Positions 24,636-33,201 of a stretch of 64,000 nt of DNA are shown here, one piece after another. The DNA comes from Burkholderiaceae bacterium. GTDB taxonomy: Bacteria; Pseudomonadota; Gammaproteobacteria; Burkholderiales; Burkholderiaceae_C. Within the stretch, counting starts at the first letter, position 1. Every line of letters starts with the position of its first letter. The notes beneath the pieces are model-generated. The model had not been told where the DNA came from, did not search any database, and saw nothing but the letters and a program-made list of their open reading frames with translations. The translations under genes were made by a program, and so were the position numbers. Location: assembly GCA_030123545.1 (NCBI GenBank), contig CP126124.1:3348001-3412000 (forward strand). Reading direction: 5' to 3'.

Positions 24636-25721
24636 TCAGAACCCCATGGCAATCGCCAGACCGCCCGCCAAGACACCCAGGACGATCACCCCCGCGATCA
24701 GCACCGCCAGTTCGACCGGTCGAAATGCCTTGGCCACCATGGCCAGCGATGGCAGGCTGATCGGCGGCAGCGTCACCAGCAGCGCGGCCGCAGGCCCGGC
24801 CGCCATGCCGAGCGACAGCATGGCTTGCACGATCGGCACTTCGCCGGCCGTCGGGATCACGAACAGCGTGCCGGCCACGGCCAGGCCGAGAATCCAGACC
24901 AGGCTGTTCACGGCGCTCAAGTCCATGGCCGGGAACAGCCAGGCACGTGCCGCGCCGAGCAGCAGCACGAGGATGATGTACTCGGGCAGCAGCCGCAGCG
25001 ACATGCCAGCCAGCGACCGCAGCCAGCGCAGCCAGACGGGGCGCGGGTCGTCCGGCTCCGTGTCGCCGGCAGCGGCGCGCAGCGCCTGGGCCGCGGCGGC
25101 GTCGACGCTGTCGTCACCCTGTGCGCGGCTCATCCGGTTGAGCAGCCAGCCCAGCCCGAGCACCATCACGATGCCGATCGCCAGACGCAGCCCGACCCAG
25201 TGCCAACCGAGAACGAAGCCCGTGAACACCAGCGTGGCCGGATTCAGCATGGTGTTGCCCAGCCAGAACGCCACCGTGCTGCCGGGCGCCGCCCGACACT
25301 GGCGCAGGCCGGTCACCACCGGCGCCGCGCAACAGGTGCACATCATGCCGGGCACCGACAGCAGGCCGCCGGTCACCACGCTGCCGATGCCGGTGCCGCC
25401 GAGCAGGCGCATCACCCAATGGCGCGGCACCAGCACGTCGAGCGCGGAACCGAGCAACAGGCCCAGCACCAGCGCCTTCCAGATCGCAAGACCGTAGGCG
25501 CGCGCATAGTCGAGCGCGGCGTGCAGCGACGGCGCCGGCGGGACCGTCGCCGAGCCCGCCAGGATCGACTGGCCGATCGAGTGGGTCTCGGCTGCCGTGA
25601 AGGCGCGGTTGTAATAGGGCGACCACTTGACGTAGAACAGCCCGACCACCGCTATCAACAGGAACAGCGCGATACCGAAGGCGGAGTGGTGCGCGCGCTG
25701 TGCGGGAGGATTGGTTGTCAT
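24636..25721 (-). CDS. permease of the PF03773 (YraQ/ArsP-like) family
   Basis: A 361-residue polytopic membrane protein. The family motif is PGMMCTCCAAPVVTGLR near residues 140-156, followed by FWLGNTMLNPATLVFTGFVLGW. A second half repeats the pattern with IPTAGEVPIVQAML and a closing hydrophobic segment. Members include ArsP, which exports trivalent methylarsenicals, and uncharacterised permeases. No ars genes are adjacent, though an ArsB/CitM-type anion transporter is divergent. The ATG at 25721 precedes TTNPPAQRAHHSAFGIALFL. Confidence 0.8.
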   Translation of the reverse strand: MTTNPPAQRAHHSAFGIALFLLIAVVGLFYVKWSPYYNRAFTAAETHSIGQSILAGSATVPPAPSLHAALDYARAYGLAIWKALVLGLLLGSALDVLVPRHWVMRLLGGTGIGSVVTGGLLSVPGMMCTCCAAPVVTGLRQCRAAPGSTVAFWLGNTMLNPATLVFTGFVLGWHWVGLRLAIGIVMVLGLGWLLNRMSRAQGDDSVDAAAAQALRAAAGDTEPDDPRPVWLRWLRSLAGMSLRLLPEYIILVLLLGAARAWLFPAMDLSAVNSLVWILGLAVAGTLFVIPTAGEVPIVQAMLSLGMAAGPAAALLVTLPPISLPSLAMVAKAFRPVELAVLIAGVIVLGVLAGGLAIAMGF

Positions 25722-25805
25722 GATTGCGCCGGGTGTTCCGCTACCGGAGGCGGCGATGCCGCCCACGACCGCAACGGTTGCAGCGGGGGCTGTGGAGAGA
25801 ACATT

Positions 25806-25991
25806 ATGGATACCCGACCGATTCCCTGCACGGATGGCGAACCAAGGCCACGGATTCGTTTCCGGCAGCGCGCGTGGCGCCGACGCATGCTCGTGTCGCT
25901 GCTCGCCCCGGCTAACGCCGCTGCCGCGATGATCGCCGTCGCTGCAGTCACCGCTGCGGCAAGCCGGTGCAGCAGGGTCGCCGCCGGATGA
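25806..25991 (+). CDS. probable 61-residue small protein, coupled to the anion transporter
   Basis: A small reading frame starting MDTRPIPCTDGEP, then an Arg-rich stretch (about 14-27) and a hydrophobic Ala-rich segment (LVSLLAPANAAAAMIAVAAV). GGAGAG sits 6 bases before the ATG, an excellent ribosome binding site. Its TGA overlaps the ATG of the transporter gene (ATGA at 25988-25991), typical of coupled translation. Arg-rich then hydrophobic sequence suggests a single-pass membrane protein or leader peptide. No family is recognised. Confidence 0.45.
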   Translation: MDTRPIPCTDGEPRPRIRFRQRAWRRRMLVSLLAPANAAAAMIAVAAVTAAASRCSRVAAG

Positions 25992-27130
25992 ACCGATCCG
26001 TCGAACCTGCCGGGTCGTCGATCCGGCCGCGCGTGCGGCAGTTGCTGCGTGGGCTCACGCACGATCCGGTGCTGCTCGCGCTGCTCGCGCTGCTGGCGCT
26101 GCAGACCGTGCTGGCGCCGGCGCGGATCGCGCACTACCCGGCACTGGTCGACTGGCCGACGATCGCGGCGCTCGCCGGTCTGCTGCTGCTGACCAAGGGG
26201 CTGGAGCAAAGCGGTGCGCTGGACCGGCTCGGTCGCTGGATGATCGCGCGCATGCCGACGCGCCGTGCCGCCGCGCTCGCGCTGGTGCTGGCGGCAGCAA
26301 CGTTGGCGATGGTGCTGACGAACGACGTCGCGCTGTTCGTCGTCGTGCCGCTGACGCTCGGTATGTGCCGCATCGCACGCATCGCGCCGGGGCGGCTGAT
26401 CGTGTTCGAGGCACTCGCGGTGAACGCCGGCTCGGCGCTGACGCCGATCGGCAATCCGCAGAACCTGTTCCTGTGGCAGCGCTCGGGCGTATCGTTCGGC
26501 GCGTTCGTGTTGCAGATGGCGCCGCTGGTCGCGGTACTGATGGCGCTGCTGCTGGCGCTCACCGCCGTCTCGTTCCCCGCACGCGCAATGCGGGTGCGGC
26601 TGGATGGCGACGCACCTGCGACCGATCGCAGGCTGCTCGCGCTGTCGCTCGTGCTGTACTTGCCGTTTCTGGTGCTGGCCGACCTGCACCATGCGCCGGC
26701 CGCGCTTGGCGTACTGGTGCTGGTGTTCGTGCTGCTGCGCGCGCGGCTGCTGCTGCAGATCGATTGGGGCTTGCTGCTGGTGTTCGTGCTGATGTTCGTC
26801 GATCTGCGGCTGCTGGCGCAGCAAGAGGTGGTGCGCAGCGCGATGAACCGGCTCGACCTTGCGCAGCCGGCGCACCTGCTGTTCGCCGGCGCGCTGCTGT
26901 CGCAGTTCATCAGCAACGTGCCGGCATCGATCGCGCTGGCCGACTACTCGCGCGACTGGCGCACGATCGCCTGGGGCGTCGACATCGGCGGCTTCGGCCT
27001 GATCATCGGATCGCTCGCGAACCTGATCGCGCTGCGCCTCGCGCGCGAGCCCGGCGCGTGGCGACGCTTTCACCTGTATTCGGTGCCGTTTCTGGTGGCG
27101 GCGCTCGTGGTGGGGTGGATTCTGCTGTGA
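25988..27130 (+). CDS. ArsB/NhaD/CitM-type anion transporter (SLC13-like)
   Basis: A 380-residue membrane protein of the ion transporter superfamily. The repeated signatures are MVLTNDVALFVVVPLTL near residue 104 and NAGSALTPIGNPQNLFLW near residue 150, with the matching second-half LLSQFISNVPASIALADY. About ten membrane segments are visible. Candidate substrates are dicarboxylates, citrate or arsenite; sequence does not decide. The ATG at 25988 overlaps the stop of the small upstream gene. Confidence 0.8.
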   Translation: MNRSVEPAGSSIRPRVRQLLRGLTHDPVLLALLALLALQTVLAPARIAHYPALVDWPTIAALAGLLLLTKGLEQSGALDRLGRWMIARMPTRRAAALALVLAAATLAMVLTNDVALFVVVPLTLGMCRIARIAPGRLIVFEALAVNAGSALTPIGNPQNLFLWQRSGVSFGAFVLQMAPLVAVLMALLLALTAVSFPARAMRVRLDGDAPATDRRLLALSLVLYLPFLVLADLHHAPAALGVLVLVFVLLRARLLLQIDWGLLLVFVLMFVDLRLLAQQEVVRSAMNRLDLAQPAHLLFAGALLSQFISNVPASIALADYSRDWRTIAWGVDIGGFGLIIGSLANLIALRLAREPGAWRRFHLYSVPFLVAALVVGWILL

Positions 27131-27180
27131 GTGGCTGAGCGGACCGGACCTTGTTCACGCCCCGACGGGACCGGTAACGT

Positions 27181-28848
27181 TCAGCGCGACCGACCGCCGC
27201 TGCGAACCGCCGCGGCATCGCGTCTGCTACGGTTTTGATAGCTATCCGCGTATGATCCGCGCCGACCTGCGGCCGATTCTTTCGAAAACCCATGGGCCAC
27301 ACGGCGCTCCGGCGTGCGCGCCGGTGCAGCGCGGCCGCGCCGGTCCCCAGGCTGCGCAGGCCGTACAGCCTGTGCCGCCCGCCGCGGCTCCAGGCCCGCG
27401 ATCACCTCGGCGCTGAAGCGCTGGCGGCGATGGTCTTCGATGTCGGCGATGCGGCGCCGATCGCGCGGCTCGGCGAGCGTCACCGCGACGCCGTTGCGCC
27501 CGGCGCGGCCGGTGCGGCCGATGCGGTGCGTGTAGTCCTCGGGCTTCATCGGCAGGCCGTAGTTGAACACGTGGCTGATGCCGGGCACGTCGATGCCGCG
27601 CGCCGCGACGTCGGTCGCGACCAGGATCTGCACCTGCTGGTTGCGCAGTGCGCCCAGCCGCCGATTGCGCAGCCCCTGGCTGAGCGCGCCGTGCAGCGCG
27701 ACGGCCGAGAAGCCGTCCTGCTGCAAGTCGCTGGCCAGCGCATCGCATTCGATCTGGGTGCTGGCGAACACGATCGCCTGAGCCAGCGACGCATCGCGCA
27801 GCCAGTGGTCGAGCAGCGTGCGCTTGTGCCGGGCGTCGTCGGCCCAGTGCAGCACCTGGCGGATGTTCGCGTGCGGCTGCTGCGGTGCGTCGACCTGCAG
27901 CCGGCGCACCGCCGTGCCACCGCGCATCACGCGCAGCGCGAGTTGCTGGATGCGCGGCGCGAAGGTCGCGCTGAACATCATGGTCTGGCCGCGCCGCTCG
28001 GTGAGCCGGCTGATTTCGGCCAGGTCGTCGGCAAAGCCGAGGTCGAGCATGCGGTCCGCTTCGTCGACCACCAGCACCTGCACCTGCTCCAGCCTGATCT
28101 GCCCCGAGCGCTGCAGGTCGAGCAGGCGCCCCGGGGTTGCGACCACGAGCTTCGCGTTCTGCAACCGCGCGATCTGCAACGGGTACGGCATGCCGCCGAC
28201 CACCGTGGCGACCCGCAGGTTGCGGCAGTGGCGCACCAGGTCGATCGCGTCGTGCGCGACCTGTTGCGCGAGTTCGCGCGTCGGGCACAGCACCAGCGCG
28301 CCGGGCTCGGCCGGCCGGAAGTTGCGCGGATCGGTCGGGTTGCGGCGGCGCGGCTTTTTCGGCGCGCCCTCGCCGCGTTCGGCGGCGTTGGCGGCAGCAC
28401 GCTCCATCGCGGCACGCTCGGCAAGCTCGGCGCGGCGTTGCTGCGCGAGCAACTGCTGCAGCACCGGCAGCAGGAACGCGGCGGTCTTGCCGCTGCCGGT
28501 CTGGCTGGAGACCATCAGGTCGGCGCCGGGTGCGACATCGTCGGCGTGGCTCGCAGTGCCCGAATCGGCGTCGGCGCCCAGCGCCAGCGGAATCGTCTGG
28601 TGCTGCACCGCCGTCGGCTCGGTGAACCCGAGGTCGGCCACGGCGCGCAGCAACTCGGGTGCGAGTCCGAATCGGGCGAAGGCATCGGGTGCGAGGCCGC
28701 TGCCTTGCGCAACGGCGCCGGAATCGAGGTCCTTGGCAAGCCCGGCATCCGCAGCGGATGCTGGGCGATGCACCACGCTGTCTGCGGCAATGATGGATGA
28801 GGGAAGGCTCGGCGAAGTCTCGCCGGCCACGGCAATGGCTGCTGTCAT
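27181..28848 (-). CDS. DEAD-box ATP-dependent RNA helicase, RhlE-like
   Basis: A 555-residue DEAD-box helicase. Motifs in order: Q motif FTEPTAVQHQTIPLAL (about 75-90), motif I QTGSGKT (116-122), PTRELAQQ (190s), VVDEADRML, SAT, and C-terminal HRIGRTGRAG. A charged insert of about 45 residues (Glu/Arg-rich, about 136-180) lies between motifs I and Ia, and the N-terminal 50 residues look unstructured. It probably remodels RNA in ribosome assembly or mRNA decay. The start is the ATG at 28848; longer forms are possible. Residues 523-541 come from repeat copy h. The 236 bases upstream, to 29084, show a 7-bp hairpin at 29018-29035 but no gene. Confidence 0.9.
   Translation of the reverse strand: MTAAIAVAGETSPSLPSSIIAADSVVHRPASAADAGLAKDLDSGAVAQGSGLAPDAFARFGLAPELLRAVADLGFTEPTAVQHQTIPLALGADADSGTASHADDVAPGADLMVSSQTGSGKTAAFLLPVLQQLLAQQRRAELAERAAMERAAANAAERGEGAPKKPRRRNPTDPRNFRPAEPGALVLCPTRELAQQVAHDAIDLVRHCRNLRVATVVGGMPYPLQIARLQNAKLVVATPGRLLDLQRSGQIRLEQVQVLVVDEADRMLDLGFADDLAEISRLTERRGQTMMFSATFAPRIQQLALRVMRGGTAVRRLQVDAPQQPHANIRQVLHWADDARHKRTLLDHWLRDASLAQAIVFASTQIECDALASDLQQDGFSAVALHGALSQGLRNRRLGALRNQQVQILVATDVAARGIDVPGISHVFNYGLPMKPEDYTHRIGRTGRAGRNGVAVTLAEPRDRRRIADIEDHRRQRFSAEVIAGLEPRRAAQAVRPAQPGDRRGRAAPARTPERRVAHGFSKESAAGRRGSYADSYQNRSRRDAAAVRSGGRSR
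27226..27280 (+). repeat. 55-bp interspersed element, copy h
   Basis: The head GCTACGGTTTTGATAGC (27226-27242) is followed by a tail with GACCTGCGGCCGATT near the family position. It is at the 3' end of the helicase gene, opposite to it. Confidence 0.5.
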
Positions 28849-29084
28849 ATCGTGCTCGATCGAAAGAGTCGGCGCGGATCGCGCGTCGTCGATGGTCCGG
28901 AAACATCCGCCATTCAACGAAGCCCGTGTCGCTGCGGCGTGAGCCGCTGTGCGACGAATCTCTGGAGCCGGGGGCTGGCTACTGCAGCCCGATCGATGCG
29001 AAGGAAGATGCGCAAAATTGCCGCGTTGGCGGCAAGTCGTGGATTATCGCATGTCTGCAGTGCGCCCGCACGCGGCAGGCCCCT

Positions 29085-29486
29085 TTAGTCGTACCGCGCC
29101 ACCGTGAAGGCAATCAGCACCGGGACGTGCACGGCGTAGATGATGATCGAGAGGGTCAGCACGACCAGGGTTCCGCCGCTGACCCCATCGCGCAGGAACG
29201 CGTATTCGATCAGCCCCGCCGTGATCCCGTAGGCCAGCAAGGCCCAGCGACCGACCTGGAAGAACTTGCGCCAGTGAAAGCCGTGCACACGGCTCAAGGC
29301 CACGAGATTGCCTGCGAGCAGCAGCGCGGACAGCACGAGCAGCACGACGGCCGGCGTCAACGGCACCTGCTCCGGAAGGTACGAGGCCAGATAGATGGCG
29401 CCGGCCACGATCAGCGCGAGCGAGGTCATGCCGATCTGCGTGACCGGCGGCAGCTCGAGCTCGGCGCTCGCGACAGTCTCGGCCAT
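29085..29486 (-). CDS. membrane protein of unknown function
   Basis: A 133-residue protein with four hydrophobic segments: LALIVAGAIYLASYL, AVVLLVLSALLLAGNLVAL, WALLAYGITAGLIEYAFL and LVVLTLSIIIYAVHVPVLIAF. A short acidic N-terminus (MAETVASAELELP) precedes them. Basic HGFHWRKFFQVGR lies between the second and third. I do not recognise the family. It begins one base after the stop of the 29488-30111 gene, so the two are co-transcribed and may form one complex. Confidence 0.6.
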   Translation of the reverse strand: MAETVASAELELPPVTQIGMTSLALIVAGAIYLASYLPEQVPLTPAVVLLVLSALLLAGNLVALSRVHGFHWRKFFQVGRWALLAYGITAGLIEYAFLRDGVSGGTLVVLTLSIIIYAVHVPVLIAFTVARYD

Positions 29487-29487
29487 C

Positions 29488-30111
29488 TCAACCCGACGCA
29501 ATCTTGGTCATGATCACGAGGATCGCGATCTGCAGCACGCCGGTCGCGCCGGCCGTGTAGATGAAACGCTTCATCAGCGATTCGATCACCTGGGGCCTGG
29601 GCTCGGACTTCTTCAGCTCGGTCAGGACCGCGACGTTCGCCGGCTCGAGCAGGCCAAGCGCGATCACCGCCATCAGCCCGACGACGATGTAGCTGGCGAC
29701 GATCCATCCGTGGTGGAAGTACGAGCGGTTCACCGTGCCCATCAGCACGCCGAGCTGCCAGCCCGCCGCCAAGGTCACCGTGACCACGGTCGGCATGATC
29801 ACCAGCATCTTCGGCATCAGCTTGGTCGCGAACTCGACCCGCGCGGGAATCGAGAGCCGCCCCATGATCGGCCCGACCACGAAGCCGACGAACAGGTCGA
29901 TGATGGTCCAGGCGGCACCGAACGCGACATGCAGGAACACCAGCGGCCAGAGCTCGCTGACCGCGATCGCGACCACCAGAGCGACGAAGATCACCGCGAC
30001 GATCGGCAGCATCCTGCGCGGAACGATCTCGAAGTCCGCCTTCTGCCCGGCGGGGTGCGCTGCGTTCGGGACCGCCGCTGCCGCTGGCGACCCGATCATG
30101 ATGTCGGCCAT
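29488..30111 (-). CDS. membrane protein of unknown function
   Basis: A 207-residue protein with about five hydrophobic segments after a soluble N-terminus of about 35 residues. Landmarks are AVAIAVSELWPLVFLHVAFGAAWTIIDLFVGFVVGPIMGRL, VEFATKLMPKMLVIMPTVV and a C-terminal LQIAILVIMTKIA. Paired His and aromatic residues within membrane segments (HVAFGAAW, NRSYFHHGW) recall haem-binding or DUF2269-like proteins, but this is only an impression. The ATG at 30111 is chosen over upstream non-ATG codons. It is the first gene of a two-gene unit. Confidence 0.55.
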   Translation of the reverse strand: MADIMIGSPAAAAVPNAAHPAGQKADFEIVPRRMLPIVAVIFVALVVAIAVSELWPLVFLHVAFGAAWTIIDLFVGFVVGPIMGRLSIPARVEFATKLMPKMLVIMPTVVTVTLAAGWQLGVLMGTVNRSYFHHGWIVASYIVVGLMAVIALGLLEPANVAVLTELKKSEPRPQVIESLMKRFIYTAGATGVLQIAILVIMTKIASG

Positions 30112-30279
30112 CCGATGATGGTAGGACTGGCTGCGGGTGGGGTCAACCAACGGGCCACTAGCGAGCCGCGCTGCGCCAACCACTCACGGCATCTTCAAAC
30201 CTGATTCCGACGGGGCGCCTGCCACATACAGGTCCCTTTAAACTGTCAGCCAATTTCGGCGTGACAAGCGCGAACTCTC

Positions 30280-30864
30280 ATGATCAGGTACAGACTCCTT
30301 CTTGGCGCGGTTTTCCTCGCAGTGGCAGGCTGCGCCGCGACCGATCACCGCTCACCGTCAGCATCCGTCGAGCCGGGACATAAATACGCGGGGGGCTACA
30401 TCAACATCACGGCGCCAAATTCGAGCGGCTGGTCGCTTATCCAGTCGACGCCAGCCGGCATGGTGTTTGCCAAACGTGGGCCAGCTACCGATGAAAGCTT
30501 CGTTGCGCAGGTTTCGATGTTCTACCTTGCGCCGACCCGGACGCCGCAAGAGTTCGAGGCATTGATCGAGCAAACCGCGAAGAAGGACATCGATCGCACG
30601 CGATTCGCGGTCGAGCAGCTGACCTTTGCATCGTCGGACGAGCGCAGCTACCCCTGCGTGCGTACCAGCTACATCGTGCAGGACAAGGCACCGCAGGGGA
30701 TGAAGAACCCGCTGTTGCTGCAAACGGATGCGCTCTACTGCAGGCACCCGAAACGCCCGACGACCGGGTTCGCGATCAGCTACTCGCACCGTGGCGAAAG
30801 TCTGGACCCGAGCCTGGGCGCCGAGGCGCAGCAATTCATTGCCGGCGCGCAGGTGCCTGAATAG
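30280..30864 (+). CDS. hypothetical lipoprotein
   Basis: A 194-residue predicted lipoprotein. The signal LLLGAVFLAVAGC ends in a lipobox with Cys18. The mature part begins with a Ser-rich linker and a domain with GYINITAPNSSGWSLIQS and later FAISYSHRGE. A Cys pair (YPCVRT and ALYCRH) could form a disulfide in the periplasm. I do not recognise a family. The 168 bases upstream separate it from a divergent gene and hold an AT-rich TTTAAACT. It appears to be transcribed alone. Confidence 0.65.
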   Translation: MIRYRLLLGAVFLAVAGCAATDHRSPSASVEPGHKYAGGYINITAPNSSGWSLIQSTPAGMVFAKRGPATDESFVAQVSMFYLAPTRTPQEFEALIEQTAKKDIDRTRFAVEQLTFASSDERSYPCVRTSYIVQDKAPQGMKNPLLLQTDALYCRHPKRPTTGFAISYSHRGESLDPSLGAEAQQFIAGAQVPE

Positions 30865-30936
30865 CCGAAGGCGCCCGCAAATTGCGGCGACGTTGGCGCC
30901 CACCGTTTGCGCACAGTCCCGCCCGCCGTGCGGGCG

Positions 30937-31506
30937 TCACGGCATCTTCAAGAACTGCTCCCGGTAATGCGCCAACTCGTCGATCGACTCGTGCACGTCG
31001 GCCAGCGCGGTGTGCTGCTGGCGCTTCTTGAACGCGGCGTGAACCTCGGGCCGCCAGCGCCGCGCCAGCTCCTTCAGCGTGCTGACGTCGATGTTGCGGT
31101 AGTGGAAGAACGCCTCCAGCGCGGGCATGTATTTGACCAGGAAGCGCCGGTCCTGCCCGATCGTGTTGCCGCACATCGGCACCGCGCCCTTGGGGACGTA
31201 GCGCTCCAGGAATGCGATCAGCTGGCGCTCGGCCTCGGCCTCGGTCACGGTCGACGCGCGCACCTTGTCGATCAGGCCGCTGCGCCCATGGGTGGTCCGG
31301 TTCCACTGGTCCATCCGCTCCAGCAACTCGTCACTCTGGTGGATCACCAGCACCGGGCCTTCGATGCGGGGGGTGAGATCGGGCCCGGTTACGACGACCG
31401 CGATCTCGAGCAGGCGCTCGACCTCGGGGTCGAGGCCGGACATTTCGCAGTCGAGCCAGACCAGGTTGCGGTCGGATTTGGGCAGGTCGGGCAGTTCCTC
31501 GGTCAT
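30937..31506 (-). CDS. orn: oligoribonuclease
   Basis: A 189-residue DEDDh 3'-5' exoribonuclease that degrades 2-5 nt RNA and pGpG. Exo I is NLVWLDCEMSGLDP with the Asp-x-Glu pair; the middle motif is MCGNTIGQDRRFL; and the C-terminal motif has HTALADVHESIDEL with catalytic His and Asp. The start may be ATG 31506 or 31515, differing by three residues, with no ribosome binding site to decide. It is divergent from the M48 protease gene, with under 60 bases between the starts. Confidence 0.95.
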   Translation of the reverse strand: MTEELPDLPKSDRNLVWLDCEMSGLDPEVERLLEIAVVVTGPDLTPRIEGPVLVIHQSDELLERMDQWNRTTHGRSGLIDKVRASTVTEAEAERQLIAFLERYVPKGAVPMCGNTIGQDRRFLVKYMPALEAFFHYRNIDVSTLKELARRWRPEVHAAFKKRQQHTALADVHESIDELAHYREQFLKMP

Positions 31507-31550
31507 GGTGGGCATTGTCGCGCAAGCGGGAGCGGCTCCGGTTTCGCGCC

Positions 31551-31556
31551 TAAACT
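31551..31556 (+). promoter_or_regulatory. -10 box of the M48 protease operon, probable leaderless start
   Basis: TAAACT ends 8 bases before the ATG at 31565, and no ribosome binding site is present. A -35 box is not evident. Confidence 0.35.
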
Positions 31557-31564
31557 CCGACTTC

Positions 31565-32851
31565 ATGAATGCATCGCTGGGATTCACGCTGTTGTTTACC
31601 GTGGCGCTGGCCGCGAGCGTGCTGGCCAGGCTCTGGCTCGCTTCGCGGCAGATCCGGCATGTCGCGCGGCATCGCGATGCGGTGCCGGCGCCGTTCGACG
31701 CAACCGTGCCGCTCGCTGCCCACCAGCGCGCCGCCGACTACACCGTGGCGAAGGCGCGCTTCGGCCTGCTGGAACTGGCGTTCGGCGCCGTGGTGCTGCT
31801 CGGCTGGACCCTGCTCGGCGGGCTGCAGGCGCTGAACGACGTGCTGCTGGCCGCGATCGGTCCCGGCATGCTGCAGCAGCTCGCGCTGCTGGCGTCGTTC
31901 GTCGTGATCGGCGGGCTGCTCGAGGTGCCGTTCACGCTGTACCAGACCTTCGTGATCGAACAGCGCCACGGCTTCAACAAGATGACGTTCGGACTGTGGC
32001 TGGCCGACATGGCGAAAGGCGTCGTGCTCGCCGCGCTGATCGGGCTGCCGATCGCGGCGCTGATCCTGTGGCTGATGGCGGCGCTGCCGGCCGAACCCTG
32101 GTGGCGCTCCTGGTGGCTGGCCGGCTGGGCCGTGTGGGTTGCGTTCAACCTGCTGCTGCTCGTGATCTACCCGATGTTCATCGCGCCGCTGTTCAACCAG
32201 TTCAAACCGCTCGCCGACGAGGCTTTGACGCGCCGGATCACCGCGCTGATGCAGCGCTGCGGTTTTGCGGCCAAGGGCCTGTTCGTGATGGACGGCAGTC
32301 GGCGCAGCGCGCATGCGAATGCCTATTTCACCGGCTTCGGCGCCGCCAAGCGCGTTGTGTTCTATGACACGCTGTTGAACAAACTGGCACCGGACGAGGT
32401 GGCCGCGGTGCTGGCGCACGAGCTCGGCCACTTTAAGCGCCGGCATATCGCCCGGCGCAGCATCGGGCTGTTCGGGATGAGCCTGGTCGGATTCGCGCTG
32501 CTCGGCTGGCTGTCGACGCGAGTGTGGTTCTACACCGGCCTGGGCGTGACGCCTCAGCTCGCCGGCGGGCCGAGCGACGCGCTCGCGTTGCTGCTGTTCG
32601 TGCTGGTGGCGCCGGTGTTCGCGTTCTTCGCCGCGCCGCTGCTCTCCAGGCTGTCACGCCGCCACGAGTTCGAGGCCGACGCCTATGCCGTGCAGCAGAC
32701 CGGCTCAGAGGCGCTGTCGACCGCGCTGCTCAAGCTCTACGAGGACAACGCTTCGACGTTGACCCCGGACCCCTTGTTCGTGAAGTTCTACTACTCCCAT
32801 CCGCCGGCCAGCGAACGGCTCGCGCGAATGGCCACCGGAGCCGCCGCATGA
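31565..32851 (+). CDS. M48-family (Ste24-like) zinc metalloprotease
   Basis: A 428-residue membrane protease. Several membrane segments precede the zinc motif HELGH (285-289), with the third ligand in FEADAYAV near residue 365. N-terminal DUF4780-like region IEQRHGFNKMTFGLW matches CAAX prenyl protease 1 relatives. Bacterial members probably cleave membrane or misfolded proteins, as prenylation is absent. Its stop overlaps the start of the pterin dehydratase gene (ATGA), so the two are coupled. Confidence 0.9.
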   Translation: MNASLGFTLLFTVALAASVLARLWLASRQIRHVARHRDAVPAPFDATVPLAAHQRAADYTVAKARFGLLELAFGAVVLLGWTLLGGLQALNDVLLAAIGPGMLQQLALLASFVVIGGLLEVPFTLYQTFVIEQRHGFNKMTFGLWLADMAKGVVLAALIGLPIAALILWLMAALPAEPWWRSWWLAGWAVWVAFNLLLLVIYPMFIAPLFNQFKPLADEALTRRITALMQRCGFAAKGLFVMDGSRRSAHANAYFTGFGAAKRVVFYDTLLNKLAPDEVAAVLAHELGHFKRRHIARRSIGLFGMSLVGFALLGWLSTRVWFYTGLGVTPQLAGGPSDALALLLFVLVAPVFAFFAAPLLSRLSRRHEFEADAYAVQQTGSEALSTALLKLYEDNASTLTPDPLFVKFYYSHPPASERLARMATGAAA

Positions 32852-33201
32852 GCACGATGCTGCCAAAACGAGACTGGAGCCGCGAGCCGCGGCGCGCACT
32901 GGGAGCCACCGAGATCGTCGCCGGGCTGGCCGGCCTCGCCGGCTGGAAGCTCACCGGCGAGGGCGCGGCGGTCGCGATCGAGAAGACCTACAGTTTTGCG
33001 AACTACTACGAGACGATTTCGTTCGTGAACGCGGTTGCTTTCATCGCGAATGCGCAAGACCACCACCCGGACTTGTCGGTGCACTACAACCGCTGCGTGG
33101 TGCGGTTCAACACGCACGACGTTGGCGGCATCTCGGCCACCGACCTCGATTGCGCGCACCGCGTCGACGCGCTGCTAACGCCGCCCGAGGCCGGCGGTTG
33201 A
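32848..33201 (+). CDS. 4a-hydroxytetrahydrobiopterin dehydratase (PCD/DCoH)
   Basis: A 117-residue pterin-4a-carbinolamine dehydratase domain. The family motif is HHPDLSVHYNRCVVRFNTHDVGGIS near residues 71-95, with the conserved His pair and Asp. It recycles the pterin cofactor of aromatic amino acid hydroxylases; no phhA is nearby, so its substrate supply is unclear. The ATG overlaps the protease stop. The rsgA TTG start overlaps its own stop (TTGA), giving three coupled genes. Confidence 0.88.
   Translation: MSTMLPKRDWSREPRRALGATEIVAGLAGLAGWKLTGEGAAVAIEKTYSFANYYETISFVNAVAFIANAQDHHPDLSVHYNRCVVRFNTHDVGGISATDLDCAHRVDALLTPPEAGG

Noticed and set aside
25650..25666. GCTATCAACAGGAACAG as a ninth copy of the 55-bp element
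   Set aside because: It lacks the TAGC arm and the GGCT tail at the right distance.
22965..25991. A 1008-codon plus-strand open frame over the MFS and permease genes
   Set aside because: It overlaps two genes with clear families. Only its last 61 codons (25806-25991), which have their own ribosome binding site, are kept as a candidate gene.
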